DNA from: Minisyncoccota bacterium
GTDB taxonomy: Bacteria; Verrucomicrobiota; Lentisphaeria; Oligosphaerales; MVZH01
NCBI GenBank assembly: GCA_021734725.1
Contig: JAIPIM010000092.1
Span: 1-12,336 of the forward strand
Length of the DNA: 12,336 nucleotides
Direction: 5' to 3'
Both the position numbers and the translations under genes were made by a program. A model generated the notes under the pieces. It saw only the letters and a list, made by a program, of their open reading frames with translations, did not search any database and was not told the origin of the DNA. Shown here in pieces: positions 6,297 through 12,336 of the stretch. Numbering within the stretch: position 1 is the stretch's first letter; each line of letters begins with the position of its first letter.

Positions 6297-7368
6297 CGGT
6301 CTCCGGCAGGTTTTCGGTGCGGACGGTTTCCATCCAGCGGACAATATCCTGCCAGTGACCGGGACCGAAGGCGCGGTGGAAATATCGATAGCCGTCACCA
6401 TACGCCTTGTCGGGATTGCTGGCAATCTCGGCCAGCGTATGACGGTAACCGCGCGTACGGCACAATTCGGCCGCCAGATACTGGCAGATGCCTTCCTCTA
6501 CCCACAAGGGCGCCTTGCGGGCGATTTCGGGATAGCACTCGGCAATCAGATCGTGCGTGAGTTCGTGCGTCGCGGTAGATAGAAACGCAGGCGGCGTAAG
6601 GCCATACAGAATGTATACGGTCTCTCTCACGTGCTGTTTTTTGTCAATGACTTTGCCAAATACGTTTTTTGTGGTCGTAACCACCACGTGGCGGTCGTAC
6701 AGCCCCCGCTGGGTCATTCCCTGGGCGGGTGCGAGGTCGCTGCGTTCGCGAAGTGCATGCGTGCCGACGAGACGCAGGGAGGGCTCTGTAGGAGACCTGT
6801 AGCCAGTCAGCGCTTCTAATTCACGTTGTGCCTCCAGGAAAAGCGGGCGGGCAGCTTTTGTTGACAGGACTAATACAGGGTAGCACTGGGAACAGGCACG
6901 TCGTCCGTCGGCAAATGTATGACCCTGAATAAACGGCAGCCCACATGCTTCGCACGTTGGACGTTTGGCATCGCGCTCACAGTAGGCATGGCCATTGATC
7001 GTGTATACATTTCGCAATGGTTTGCCGCACAATTCACAGTGGGGCAGGTGCTGTTCCAGGCACTCAATCGAGCAATAGTTTTTTCCGCGCCATTTAAGAT
7101 GTTTGCCGGTAAGGCGCCGGCCGCAAGCAGCACATGTGGGCAGTGACTTAAGCAGGCATTCTTTCGAGCAATACGCGCCTCTCTCGCTGCGCAGGTAAGA
7201 TCCGGAAATCGTTTTGTTGCAGGTGGTGCATCGCAATTCGGCGGCTAGTGTTGCACAGGTAAGGAGAACAGTGACCACAACGGCCAATACGCCTCCTATT
7301 CGTCTGGCGGCATGCCTTCGATGGGCTGTCGGGGCGCGGGTCATCATTGTGTTATCATGTTGCGACAT
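6280..7368 (-). CDS. Exported LIM-like zinc-finger / DA1-like metallopeptidase
   Basis: A 362-residue exported protein. Residues 17-23 are Arg-rich, 24-42 hydrophobic, with a likely cleavage near LAA-E (41-44). Four tandem ~30-residue treble-clef-like units follow: C47xxC50...C67xxxC71; C79xxC82...C99xxxC103; C111xxC114...H127xxC130 (D133 also possible); C139xxC142...C159xxC162. The C-terminal half carries THELTH (267-272, a HExxH zinc-protease motif) and, 17 residues later, WVEEGICQYLA (289-299). This pairing of HExxH with a downstream VEEGICQ-LA is the hallmark of the plant DA1 peptidase domain, which also follows a LIM domain. In plants DA1 cleaves ubiquitin-pathway clients; here the protein is exported, so the substrate is unknown. 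The start ATG 7368 is uncertain (GGGAG lies about 12 nt upstream); ATGs at residues 8-9 are alternatives that would keep the signal peptide. It is divergent from rpsO. Confidence 0.88.
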   Translation of the reverse strand: MSQHDNTMMTRAPTAHRRHAARRIGGVLAVVVTVLLTCATLAAELRCTTCNKTISGSYLRSERGAYCSKECLLKSLPTCAACGRRLTGKHLKWRGKNYCSIECLEQHLPHCELCGKPLRNVYTINGHAYCERDAKRPTCEACGLPFIQGHTFADGRRACSQCYPVLVLSTKAARPLFLEAQRELEALTGYRSPTEPSLRLVGTHALRERSDLAPAQGMTQRGLYDRHVVVTTTKNVFGKVIDKKQHVRETVYILYGLTPPAFLSTATHELTHDLIAECYPEIARKAPLWVEEGICQYLAAELCRTRGYRHTLAEIASNPDKAYGDGYRYFHRAFGPGHWQDIVRWMETVRTENLPETAPHVP

Positions 7369-7415
7369 GCGATGTTCTTTCTCCCATACGGTACCTGTTT
7401 ATTAGTGAACTGCAA

Positions 7416-7429
7416 CGAGCACTTGCTCG
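7416..7429. promoter_or_regulatory. 14-bp palindrome overlapping the rpsO -35 (operator-like)
   Basis: CGAGCA (7416-7421) and TGCTCG (7424-7429) form a perfect inverted repeat around CT. It covers the -35 hexamer of the rpsO promoter candidate and sits between the divergent DA1-like gene and rpsO. The size and position suit a dimeric repressor site, but no regulator gene is in the window. Confidence 0.4.
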
Positions 7430-7450
7430 CATCGTAACACGTGGTATAGT
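7423..7450 (+). promoter_or_regulatory. Promoter candidate for rpsO (and the pnp cluster)
   Basis: TTGCTC (7423-7428) and TATAGT (7445-7450) are separated by 16 bp, with a predicted start near 7457. This gives a leader of about 70 nt before the preferred rpsO start. Consensus match only. Confidence 0.5.
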
Positions 7451-7525
7451 AAAGGTTCGTTTATGTGGCTTTAACTATCAGGTGACGTTTAGGTTAACGT
7501 TCAACGTAGAGGAATGAACTCGACC

Positions 7526-7789
7526 ATGGACAAACAGCGGAAACAGACCGTCATTCAAGACTTTGGACGTACGGAAGGCGATGTAGGTTCGCCCGAGGTC
7601 CAGATTGCGGTTCTGACAGAGCGTATCAAGGAAGTGACTGAGCATTTGCGCTACCACAAGAAGGATCACAGTTCGCGTCGTGGATTGCGCGCAATGGTTG
7701 ATCGTCGGCGGAAGTTGTTGGATTATTTGGACCGGACGGTGCATGACCGTTACGTGGAGCTAATTCAGCGTCTGAATCTGCGGCGATAG
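7526..7789 (+). CDS. rpsO: 30S ribosomal protein S15
   Basis: Primary 16S rRNA-binding protein of the small-subunit platform. It binds the helix 20/21/22 junction and forms bridge contacts to the large subunit. It is 87 residues from the preferred start, close to the family's 88-89. Signatures are DFGRTEGDVGSPEVQIAVLT, HKKDHSSRRGL, DRRRKLLDYL and LIQRLNLRR at the end. ATG 7514 is an in-frame alternative (91 residues), but AGAGGA (7508-7513) abuts it directly, leaving no spacer. With ATG 7526 the spacer is 12 nt and the N-terminus length fits S15 better. It is the first gene of the rpsO-pnp cluster. In E. coli S15 represses its own translation; I did not identify an equivalent site here. Confidence 0.97.
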   Translation: MDKQRKQTVIQDFGRTEGDVGSPEVQIAVLTERIKEVTEHLRYHKKDHSSRRGLRAMVDRRRKLLDYLDRTVHDRYVELIQRLNLRR

Positions 7790-7798
7790 TTAAGGGTG

Positions 7799-7814
7799 GT
7801 GCCGAGTCCGGCAC
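7799..7814 (+). promoter_or_regulatory. Small hairpin just after rpsO
   Basis: GTGCCG (7799-7804) pairs with CGGCAC (7809-7814) around a 4-nt AGTC loop, nine bases after the rpsO stop. There is no T-tract behind it, so it is more likely a 3'-end stabiliser or processing element than a terminator. Confidence 0.35.
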
Positions 7815-7887
7815 TGTATGTTAAGTTATAAGGGAGCCGAGAACCAGGACTGCAAGAGGGAACACTGAAACAGCAAGATTGTGCAAG

Positions 7888-7979
7888 CGAGTGTGGAATT
7901 TGCCGGTATGAGAGCCTGACGGATGAGATGGCCGGCCTGAAGACATCCGTCGGACTTTCATACCGCAATTCCGCATTCG
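7888..7979 (+). promoter_or_regulatory. Long RNA hairpin in the pnp leader (RNase III-site-like)
   Basis: Bases 7888-7925 pair with 7944-7979 over about 35 base pairs. By hand pairing there are only two single-base bulges (T7899, C7903), one C-A mismatch (7915/7954) and a few G-U pairs. The 18-nt loop holds the palindrome GGCCGGCC (7930-7937). It is far longer than a normal terminator and lies between rpsO and pnp. This is where E. coli has a long stem cut by RNase III, after which PNPase degrades its own leader. A matching autoregulatory role is inference from position and shape. Confidence 0.6.
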
Positions 7980-8000
7980 ATAGCATCTAGTCGCTTTTTT
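7978..8000 (+). terminator. Possible attenuator/terminator before pnp
   Basis: CGATAG (7978-7983) pairs with CTA(G)TCG (7987-7993) around a 3-nt loop, with one bulge, and is followed by C and six T (7995-8000). The stem is weak and shares bases 7978-7979 with the foot of the long hairpin, so the two folds could compete. It may reduce read-through from rpsO into pnp. Confidence 0.35.
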
Positions 8001-8012
8001 CGGTTCTTTCTC

Positions 8013-8047
8013 TTGGTTGAACGCGTGCAGTGCACATAATGCAGTGC
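8013..8047 (+). promoter_or_regulatory. Possible internal pnp promoter flanked by a direct repeat
   Basis: A fair -10, CATAAT (8035-8040), has a poor -35, TTGGTT (8013-8018), at 16 bp. The octamer TGCAGTGC occurs at 8026-8033 and again at 8040-8047, 14 bp apart, on either side of the -10. This could be a regulator site or chance. pnp then follows with AAGGAG at 8093-8098. Confidence 0.3.
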
Positions 8048-8106
8048 CCCGAGTGACAAGCATTCCAAATGTCGGTTCCCCCAGGAAAGAACAAGGAGTT
8101 AAATGA

Positions 8107-10209
8107 ATGAGTATTGAGACGATTACGATTGATGTGGGAAGCGACAACCCGATTGTTATCGAAACCGGAAAAATGGCGTTACTCGCCGGCGGTTCCGTGA
8201 CTGTTCAACAAGGGGACACCATTGTTTTGGTGGCAGCGTGTTCTGATGAACCGCGACCGGGGCTGGATTTTTTCCCGCTGCAGGTGGATTACCGGGAAAA
8301 ATTCAGTGCGGCTGGCAAGTTTCCCGGCGGTTTTTTCAAACGGGAAGGTCGCCCCAGTGAAAAAGAAATCCTTACGTCGCGTATGACGGACCGTCCCCTG
8401 CGCCCGCTGTTTCCCAAGGGATTCATTGACGATGTACAGATTATGGCGGGGCTGCTGAGCGCCGACGGTGAAAACGAGGCCGACGTACTTTGCATGCTCG
8501 GCGCCTCGGTAGCGCTGATGATTTCAGACATCCCGTTTAACGGCCCGATCGGTGCGGTCCGTGTCGGACACGTCGATGGCGAATTCATTGCCAACCCAAC
8601 GCACTCACAGATGGCGAATAGCAAGCTTGATCTGGTATATGCCGGAGTTGAGGGCAAGGTGATTATGATTGAGGGGGAAGGGGATGAAATCAGCAACGAA
8701 CTGTTGCGAGACGCCATGCAATATGCCGATACGATCATTGCTCGCCAGTGTGATGCACAACGGGATCTTGCTGCCCGTGCCGGAAAAGACAAATACAGCC
8801 CGACATTGAACGTGGCGTCGGACGACGTGACGGCGGCGGTCGAAGAGTACTGTCGCGGGAAGCTTGATGAGGCCTGCCTTATTCCCGGCAAACAGGACAG
8901 AAGTACTGCGCTGGCGGAGATTCGTGCGCAGATGATCGCGGAACTACGCCCTCGTTTCGAGTTGGATGAGGACGAAGCGGAGCGGCAATTCAAGATCGCC
9001 TTTGACGAAATCACCGAGGCAACGGTTCGTCGGCTTATTCTGGAAAGCGGTAAGCGCTCGGACGGCCGTGCTGCCGATGAATTGCGTCCGTTGAGCTGTG
9101 AGGTGGGATTGCTGCCTCGGACGCACGGAAGCGCGCTCTTTTCGCGGGGAGAAACTCAGGCATTGGTTACTACCACGCTTGGTGCCGAAGAAGATATGCA
9201 GAGCTACGATGTGATTACCGGCCAGGGCGAAGGCAAGAAACGCTTCATGCTGCATTACAATTTTCCCAACTTCAGTGTTGGTGAAACCGGTCGCATCGCT
9301 GGGCCCGGGCGTCGTGAAATAGGGCATGGCGCCCTTGCGGAGCGTTCCGTGGCAGGTATGATTCCGGAAGACTGTCCATACACCATTCGCTGCGTGTCGG
9401 ACATCCTCGGTTCGAATGGCTCCTCGTCGATGGCAAGTGTGTGTGGCGCCAGCCTCGCGCTTATGGATGCCGGGGTCCCCTTGAAAAAGGCGGTTGCCGG
9501 TATCTCCGTCGGGTTGGTGACCGGTGACAATGACAGCAACGTTCTTCTCACCGACATTCTCGGTTCGGAGGATCATTATGGGGACATGGATTTCAAGCTG
9601 GCCAGTACACGTGATGGTATTACGGCATTTCAGCTGGACCTCAAGATTGCCGGTCTCGATATCGACAGCATGTACGAAGCCATGAAGGTGAGCGAGACGG
9701 CTCGTATGAGAATTCTGGATGCCATGGACCAGACGATTGCCGAGCCGCGTCCGGAAATCAGTGAGCATGCCCCGCGTATCAGTACGATCCATATAAATCC
9801 CGAGAAGATAGGTGCATTGATCGGCCCCGGGGGTAAGGTGATCCGCGGTATCACGGAGTCCACAGGTGCTCAGATTGATATTGACGACGACGGGACAGTC
9901 AGTGTATTCGCCAGCGACGAAGAAACCATGAAAAAGGCAGTTGAAGAAGTGGAAAAAGTTACGGCCGAGCCGGAGGTCGGTAAAATCTACCGCGGCGAGG
10001 TCAAGACAGTTCGCGATTTTGGTGCCTTCGTGGAAATTCTGCCGAACCAGGACGGTCTTCTTCACATCTCAGAAATGGCCGATTACCGTGTGGGCAAAGT
10101 GGAAGATATCTGCAACGTTGGCGACCATGTAACGGTCAAAGTCATTGATATTGATGATAGAGGTCGTGTCCGATTGAGTCGGAAAGAAGCACTGAAAGAC
10201 ATGGAGTGA
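8107..10209 (+). CDS. pnp: Polyribonucleotide nucleotidyltransferase (PNPase)
   Basis: Phosphorolytic 3'-to-5' exoribonuclease of mRNA decay, releasing nucleoside diphosphates. It is trimeric and often bound to RNase E/Y-type degradosomes. The 700 residues are full length. The first RNase PH domain (about 1-140) contains FFKREGRPSE (76-85). A helical domain follows, then the catalytic second RNase PH domain (about 310-545) with the SNGSSSMASVCGASLA phosphate-site segment and Asp489, Asp495 and Lys497, matching E. coli Asp486/Asp492/Lys494. The KH domain has GPGGK at 573-577, and the S1 domain spans about 624-693. The start ATG 8107 has AAGGAG eight bases upstream; the ATG at 8103 opens only a four-codon frame. 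It sits downstream of rpsO behind a structured leader that suggests post-transcriptional control. rpmE starts two bases after its stop. Confidence 0.98.
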   Translation: MSIETITIDVGSDNPIVIETGKMALLAGGSVTVQQGDTIVLVAACSDEPRPGLDFFPLQVDYREKFSAAGKFPGGFFKREGRPSEKEILTSRMTDRPLRPLFPKGFIDDVQIMAGLLSADGENEADVLCMLGASVALMISDIPFNGPIGAVRVGHVDGEFIANPTHSQMANSKLDLVYAGVEGKVIMIEGEGDEISNELLRDAMQYADTIIARQCDAQRDLAARAGKDKYSPTLNVASDDVTAAVEEYCRGKLDEACLIPGKQDRSTALAEIRAQMIAELRPRFELDEDEAERQFKIAFDEITEATVRRLILESGKRSDGRAADELRPLSCEVGLLPRTHGSALFSRGETQALVTTTLGAEEDMQSYDVITGQGEGKKRFMLHYNFPNFSVGETGRIAGPGRREIGHGALAERSVAGMIPEDCPYTIRCVSDILGSNGSSSMASVCGASLALMDAGVPLKKAVAGISVGLVTGDNDSNVLLTDILGSEDHYGDMDFKLASTRDGITAFQLDLKIAGLDIDSMYEAMKVSETARMRILDAMDQTIAEPRPEISEHAPRISTIHINPEKIGALIGPGGKVIRGITESTGAQIDIDDDGTVSVFASDEETMKKAVEEVEKVTAEPEVGKIYRGEVKTVRDFGAFVEILPNQDGLLHISEMADYRVGKVEDICNVGDHVTVKVIDIDDRGRVRLSRKEALKDME

Positions 10210-10211
10210 AC

Positions 10212-10418
10212 ATGAAAAAAGATATTCATCCCAACTATGTACAGGGCAAGGTCTTGTGCGCCTGCGGCGCGGAGTATGATGTGATGACGACCCAAAAGGA
10301 AACGAAAGTGGATATTTGCGCGCAATGCCATCCATTTTTCACGGGGCGACAGAAGCTTGTGGATACGGAAGGGCGTGTGGACCGTTTCCGGCGTCGTTAC
10401 GGCATGGAAGAGAAGTAA
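10212..10418 (+). CDS. rpmE: 50S ribosomal protein L31 (zinc-binding type)
   Basis: Large-subunit protein near the central protuberance that contributes to the subunit bridge. It is 68 residues starting MKKDIHPNY, with all four zinc ligands present (C16, C18, C36, C39), so this is the C+ form and not the zinc-independent paralogue. The end RVDRFRRRYGM is typical. ATG 10212 is preferred over the in-frame GTG at 10206, because GGAG (10203-10206) is spaced five bases from the ATG and the family begins MKKDIHP. Because that ribosome-binding site lies in the last codons of pnp, the two genes are probably translationally coupled. prfA follows after 9 bp. Confidence 0.97.
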   Translation: MKKDIHPNYVQGKVLCACGAEYDVMTTQKETKVDICAQCHPFFTGRQKLVDTEGRVDRFRRRYGMEEK

Positions 10419-10427
10419 ACTTGTCGC

Positions 10428-11513
10428 GTGGATCTAAGCCCTCATATTGAAAACGCGGCGCAGCGACGGCGCGAGGTCGAGCAGGCGCTGGCAGAATTCG
10501 ATTTCAATGCGCCGGACGCAGATCATAAGACGTATGAAAACCTGAGCCGTGAATACCAGCGCCTTCAAAAACTCCTGAGTCTGTGGGACGAAAAGGAATC
10601 GGTCGAAAAGGAACGTGCGGATAACCAGGACTTACTGGATTCCGAAGAGGACTCGGAGTTTCTTGAATTGGTGCGTACGGACCTTGAAAGCCTGACAGGG
10701 CGCATTGATTCACTGAACCGTCAGATCAAAGCGCTTCTCCTGCCTCCGCATCCGAACGAACAGCGTAACACCATCGTCGAAATCCGGCCGGCGGCCGGCG
10801 GCGATGAAGCTGGCCTTTTCGCCGCTGACCTCCTCCGCATGTATTCGCGCCTGGCCGAACAGAGGGGGTGGCGACTCGAAGTGTTGGACCTTTCCGAGAA
10901 CGACTTGGGCGGCATCAAGAATGTGGCCTTCTCCTTGCAGGGTGGCGATGTCTATCGGCTTATGAAGTTCGAGAGCGGGGTGCATCGTGTTCAACGCATA
11001 CCGGTGACGGAATCCGGTGGACGCATCCACACCTCTACGGTCACAGTCGCGGTGCTTCCCGAAGCCGAGGAAGTCGACCTGAAGATCAGTCCGGAAGAGA
11101 TTCGCGTGGATGTATTTCGGTCCTCCGGACCGGGCGGACAATCCGTGAATACAACGGATTCCGCCGTCCGTATCACTCATATCCCCACTGGCTTGGTTGT
11201 CAGTTCGCAACAGGAGAAGTCTCAACATCGCAATAAAGAGATTGCGATGCGCATTCTACGGTCGCGTTTGCTCGAGCACAAACAGGCGGAAGAAGCCGCT
11301 AAAAGTGCGGCTGCCCGTCGGGAACAGGTTGGCACAGGCGATCGCAGTGAACGCATTCGGACATACAACTTTCCGCAAAATCGTGTTACGGACCACCGGT
11401 TCAATATTTCGCGACACGATTTGACCGATATCTTGGAAGGTAAGCTGTCTGAGTTGCTTGACGAACTGGCGGCCGCGGAGGTCGAGCGACAGTTGGAGGC
11501 ACAGGTCACATAA
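10428..11513 (+). CDS. prfA: Peptide chain release factor 1 (RF1)
   Basis: Class I release factor that reads UAA and UAG and triggers peptidyl-tRNA hydrolysis. Its 361 residues match the family. A helical domain 1 (about 1-105) is followed by EIRPAAGGDEAGLFAADL (118-135). The codon-recognition tripeptide is P192-V193-T194 (the RF1 PxT type; RF2 would have SPF), and the catalytic GGQ is at 236-238 in SSGPGGQSVNTTDSA. The end is NFPQNRVTDHR-containing, as in RF1. The start is GTG 10428, chosen because the protein then lines up with family length; the ribosome-binding site (GGAAGAGAAG, overlapping the end of rpmE) is weak and distant. The rpmE-prfA order is common, but prmC, which methylates the GGQ glutamine and often follows prfA, is not here. 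Confidence 0.97.
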   Translation: MDLSPHIENAAQRRREVEQALAEFDFNAPDADHKTYENLSREYQRLQKLLSLWDEKESVEKERADNQDLLDSEEDSEFLELVRTDLESLTGRIDSLNRQIKALLLPPHPNEQRNTIVEIRPAAGGDEAGLFAADLLRMYSRLAEQRGWRLEVLDLSENDLGGIKNVAFSLQGGDVYRLMKFESGVHRVQRIPVTESGGRIHTSTVTVAVLPEAEEVDLKISPEEIRVDVFRSSGPGGQSVNTTDSAVRITHIPTGLVVSSQQEKSQHRNKEIAMRILRSRLLEHKQAEEAAKSAAARREQVGTGDRSERIRTYNFPQNRVTDHRFNISRHDLTDILEGKLSELLDELAAAEVERQLEAQVT

Positions 11514-11558
11514 GCGTTTGGCGGTGACGTGAGCTCCTTGCCGCGCAGCACGTTCGAA

Positions 11559-11578
11559 ACGCACTCAAAAAAGTGCGT
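11559..11578 (+). promoter_or_regulatory. Hairpin between prfA and rsmI
   Basis: ACGCACT (11559-11565) pairs perfectly with AGTGCGT (11572-11578) around the loop CAAAAA. No T-tract follows on the plus strand. It ends five bases before the rsmI ribosome-binding site AAGGG (11584-11588), so it could modulate rsmI translation or protect the prfA 3' end. Confidence 0.35.
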
Positions 11579-11595
11579 AACCCAAGGGTGTTTTC

Positions 11596-12306
11596 GTGGA
11601 CGTTTTTCCGACCGAAAGTCCTTCTGACGCGTGGCTTGCCCTTGTTGCCACTCCCATTGGCAATCTTGAAGATATTACGCTCCGTGCGTTACGCTTTTTG
11701 CGGGAGGCAGATATTATTGCGGCAGAGGATACGCGGAGAGCGCGCAAATTACTTACTCGCTTCGACATTCACAGTCCACTTACCGCGTATCATGCACACA
11801 ATGAACATCAGAAAACCCAATGGCTGCTTGATCAGGTCGCGGGGGGGCAGCGCGTAGCGGTGGTGGCGGACGCCGGCACTCCGGCGGTTGCGGATCCCGG
11901 TTTCTTCCTGGTGCGTGCCGCGCTGGAGCGAGGGGTTGAACCCACTGTTATACCCGGTCCCTCCGCTCTGACTTACGCGGTGGTTGCCGCGGGGCTGCCT
12001 GTCGACCGTTTTGTTTTTCTCGGGTTTCCCCCAAACAAGTCTGGTAAACGCCGCCGCTTTGTGGAAGCCCTTCGGGCGTACGACGCAACTGTTTTTTTGT
12101 ACGAAAGCCCGCACCGTATGACAAAGTTATTGGTTGCGCTTGTCGACGGTCTTGGGGCGGAGACCCAGGTGGCTGTTGTGCGGGAAGCCACAAAACTTCA
12201 CGAAGAGCGCATCCGTGGGACTGCCGGACAGTTGGCGGAGACTTACAAAGATCATAGGTGGAGGGGGGAGTTGGTTGTGGCCGTCGACGCACGTGCAGGG
12301 ACGTGA
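11596..12306 (+). CDS. rsmI: 16S rRNA (cytidine-1402-2'-O)-methyltransferase RsmI
   Basis: SAM-dependent tetrapyrrole-methylase-fold enzyme that 2'-O-methylates C1402 in the decoding centre of 16S rRNA, partnering RsmH at the same base. Motifs in order are ATPIGNLEDIT (18-28), AAEDTRRARKLL (42-53), ADAGTPAVADPG (91-102), IPGPSA (119-124), FLGFPPNKSGKRR (141-153), YESPHR (169-174) and VREATKLHEE (195-204). The start is GTG 11596: an in-frame stop lies at 11578, and AAGGG is spaced seven bases before the GTG. At 236 residues it is shorter than E. coli RsmI (286), lacking the ~45-residue C-terminal helical extension. The catalytic methylase core is complete, so I infer it is functional. It may be the end of the rpsO-pnp-rpmE-prfA transcript. 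Confidence 0.95.
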   Translation: MDVFPTESPSDAWLALVATPIGNLEDITLRALRFLREADIIAAEDTRRARKLLTRFDIHSPLTAYHAHNEHQKTQWLLDQVAGGQRVAVVADAGTPAVADPGFFLVRAALERGVEPTVIPGPSALTYAVVAAGLPVDRFVFLGFPPNKSGKRRRFVEALRAYDATVFLYESPHRMTKLLVALVDGLGAETQVAVVREATKLHEERIRGTAGQLAETYKDHRWRGELVVAVDARAGT

Positions 12307-12336
12307 TGGGGCGTGGGGTTAGTCGAACACACCGAC
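12306..12336 (+). CDS. Possible start of a coupled downstream gene, cut by the window edge
   Basis: An ATG at 12306-12308 overlaps the rsmI stop by one base (TGATG) and is preceded by AGGGA five bases upstream. This is the classic geometry of translational re-initiation. Only ten codons remain before the window ends, with no stop among them, so nothing can be said about the product and the frame may be chance. Confidence 0.3.
   Translation, partial: MGRGVSRTHR

Noticed and set aside
7514..7525. Upstream ATG as the rpsO start
   Set aside because: The AGAGGA ribosome-binding site touches this ATG with no spacer. ATG 7526 gives a workable spacer and a better N-terminal fit to S15.
7815..7887. 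Riboswitch or known RNA in the rpsO-pnp spacer before the long hairpin
   Set aside because: I compared it by eye with cobalamin, TPP, c-di-GMP and RNase P cores and found no conserved core sequence, only short chance pairings such as ACACT/AGTGT.
8103..8117. ATG at 8103 before pnp as an alternative start or leader peptide
   Set aside because: The frame has only four codons before TGA, and the ribosome-binding site spacing fits ATG 8107 better.
8289..9014. 241-codon minus-strand frame inside pnp
   Set aside because: A Ser-rich shadow of the conserved pnp coding strand, with no ribosome-binding site or motif.
8944..10065. 373-codon open frame on the minus strand inside pnp
   Set aside because: It is fully antisense to PNPase, whose domains are intact along this stretch. 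The predicted protein has no recognisable motif and looks like a reverse-frame artefact of GC-biased codons.
10206..10211. GTG as the rpmE start
   Set aside because: It lies inside the GGAG ribosome-binding site itself; the L31 family begins MKKDIHP, which matches ATG 10212.
10710..11228. 172-codon minus-strand frame inside prfA
   Set aside because: Antisense to the conserved GGQ-containing core of RF1; no family resemblance.
1..12336. CRISPR arrays, insertion sequences, toxin-antitoxin or phage genes
   Set aside because: No regularly spaced repeats, transposase motifs, target-site duplications or defence-like gene pairs were seen. The two tRNAs show no adjacent integrase or duplicated tRNA ends.

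Overview
This window is a mostly housekeeping stretch of a bacterial chromosome. It has ordinary coding density and no mobile elements, CRISPR arrays or phage genes that I can see. The gene set is bacterial: EF-G, SSB, S15, PNPase, L31, RF1, RsmI, and two tRNAs with encoded CCA ends. Three things hint at the PVC superphylum (Lentisphaerota, Kiritimatiellota or Verrucomicrobiota), with Spirochaetota or Desulfobacterota as alternatives. These are the use of LL-diaminopimelate aminotransferase (DapL) for lysine and peptidoglycan precursors, an EF-G resembling the spirochete/planctomycete/mitochondrial EF-G2 branch, and a secreted zinc-finger plus DA1-like metallopeptidase. The taxon is inference only.

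Layout: (1) 2-1870, 5'-truncated EF-G gene, followed closely by tRNA-Val(TAC) with its own promoter-like sequence. (2) 2059-3435, a probable promoter and two unrecognised envelope or periplasmic proteins in tandem. The first is a membrane-anchored or lipoprotein-like coiled coil; the second is an exported protein made of two copies of an ~83-residue unit. ssb follows at 3495-3992. (3) 4088-4756, minus strand: a strong promoter, tRNA-Arg(CCT) and a YjbQ-family gene. (4) 5039-6274, dapL with a G-rich, hairpin-bearing leader, converging with (5) 6280-7368 minus, the secreted DA1-like peptidase with four treble-clef-like zinc-finger units. (6) 7423-12306 plus, the cluster rpsO - pnp - rpmE - prfA - rsmI, with a possible next gene starting at the right edge.

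How the genes work together: the right half is a translation and RNA-turnover cluster covering small-subunit protein S15, exoribonuclease PNPase, large-subunit protein L31, release factor RF1 and the 16S rRNA 2'-O-methyltransferase RsmI. pnp, rpmE and prfA are tightly packed (2 bp and 9 bp gaps), and the rpmE ribosome-binding site lies inside the end of pnp, which suggests translational coupling. The 336 bp before pnp hold a 92-nt hairpin with about 35 base pairs, a hairpin with a T-tract, and a second promoter candidate flanked by a direct repeat. This recalls the RNase III/PNPase autoregulation known for the E. coli rpsO-pnp leader.

Most worth following up are the secreted DA1-like peptidase, the rpsO-pnp hairpin leader, the pair of uncharacterised envelope proteins, and a 14-bp palindrome lying over the rpsO -35 element between divergent genes.
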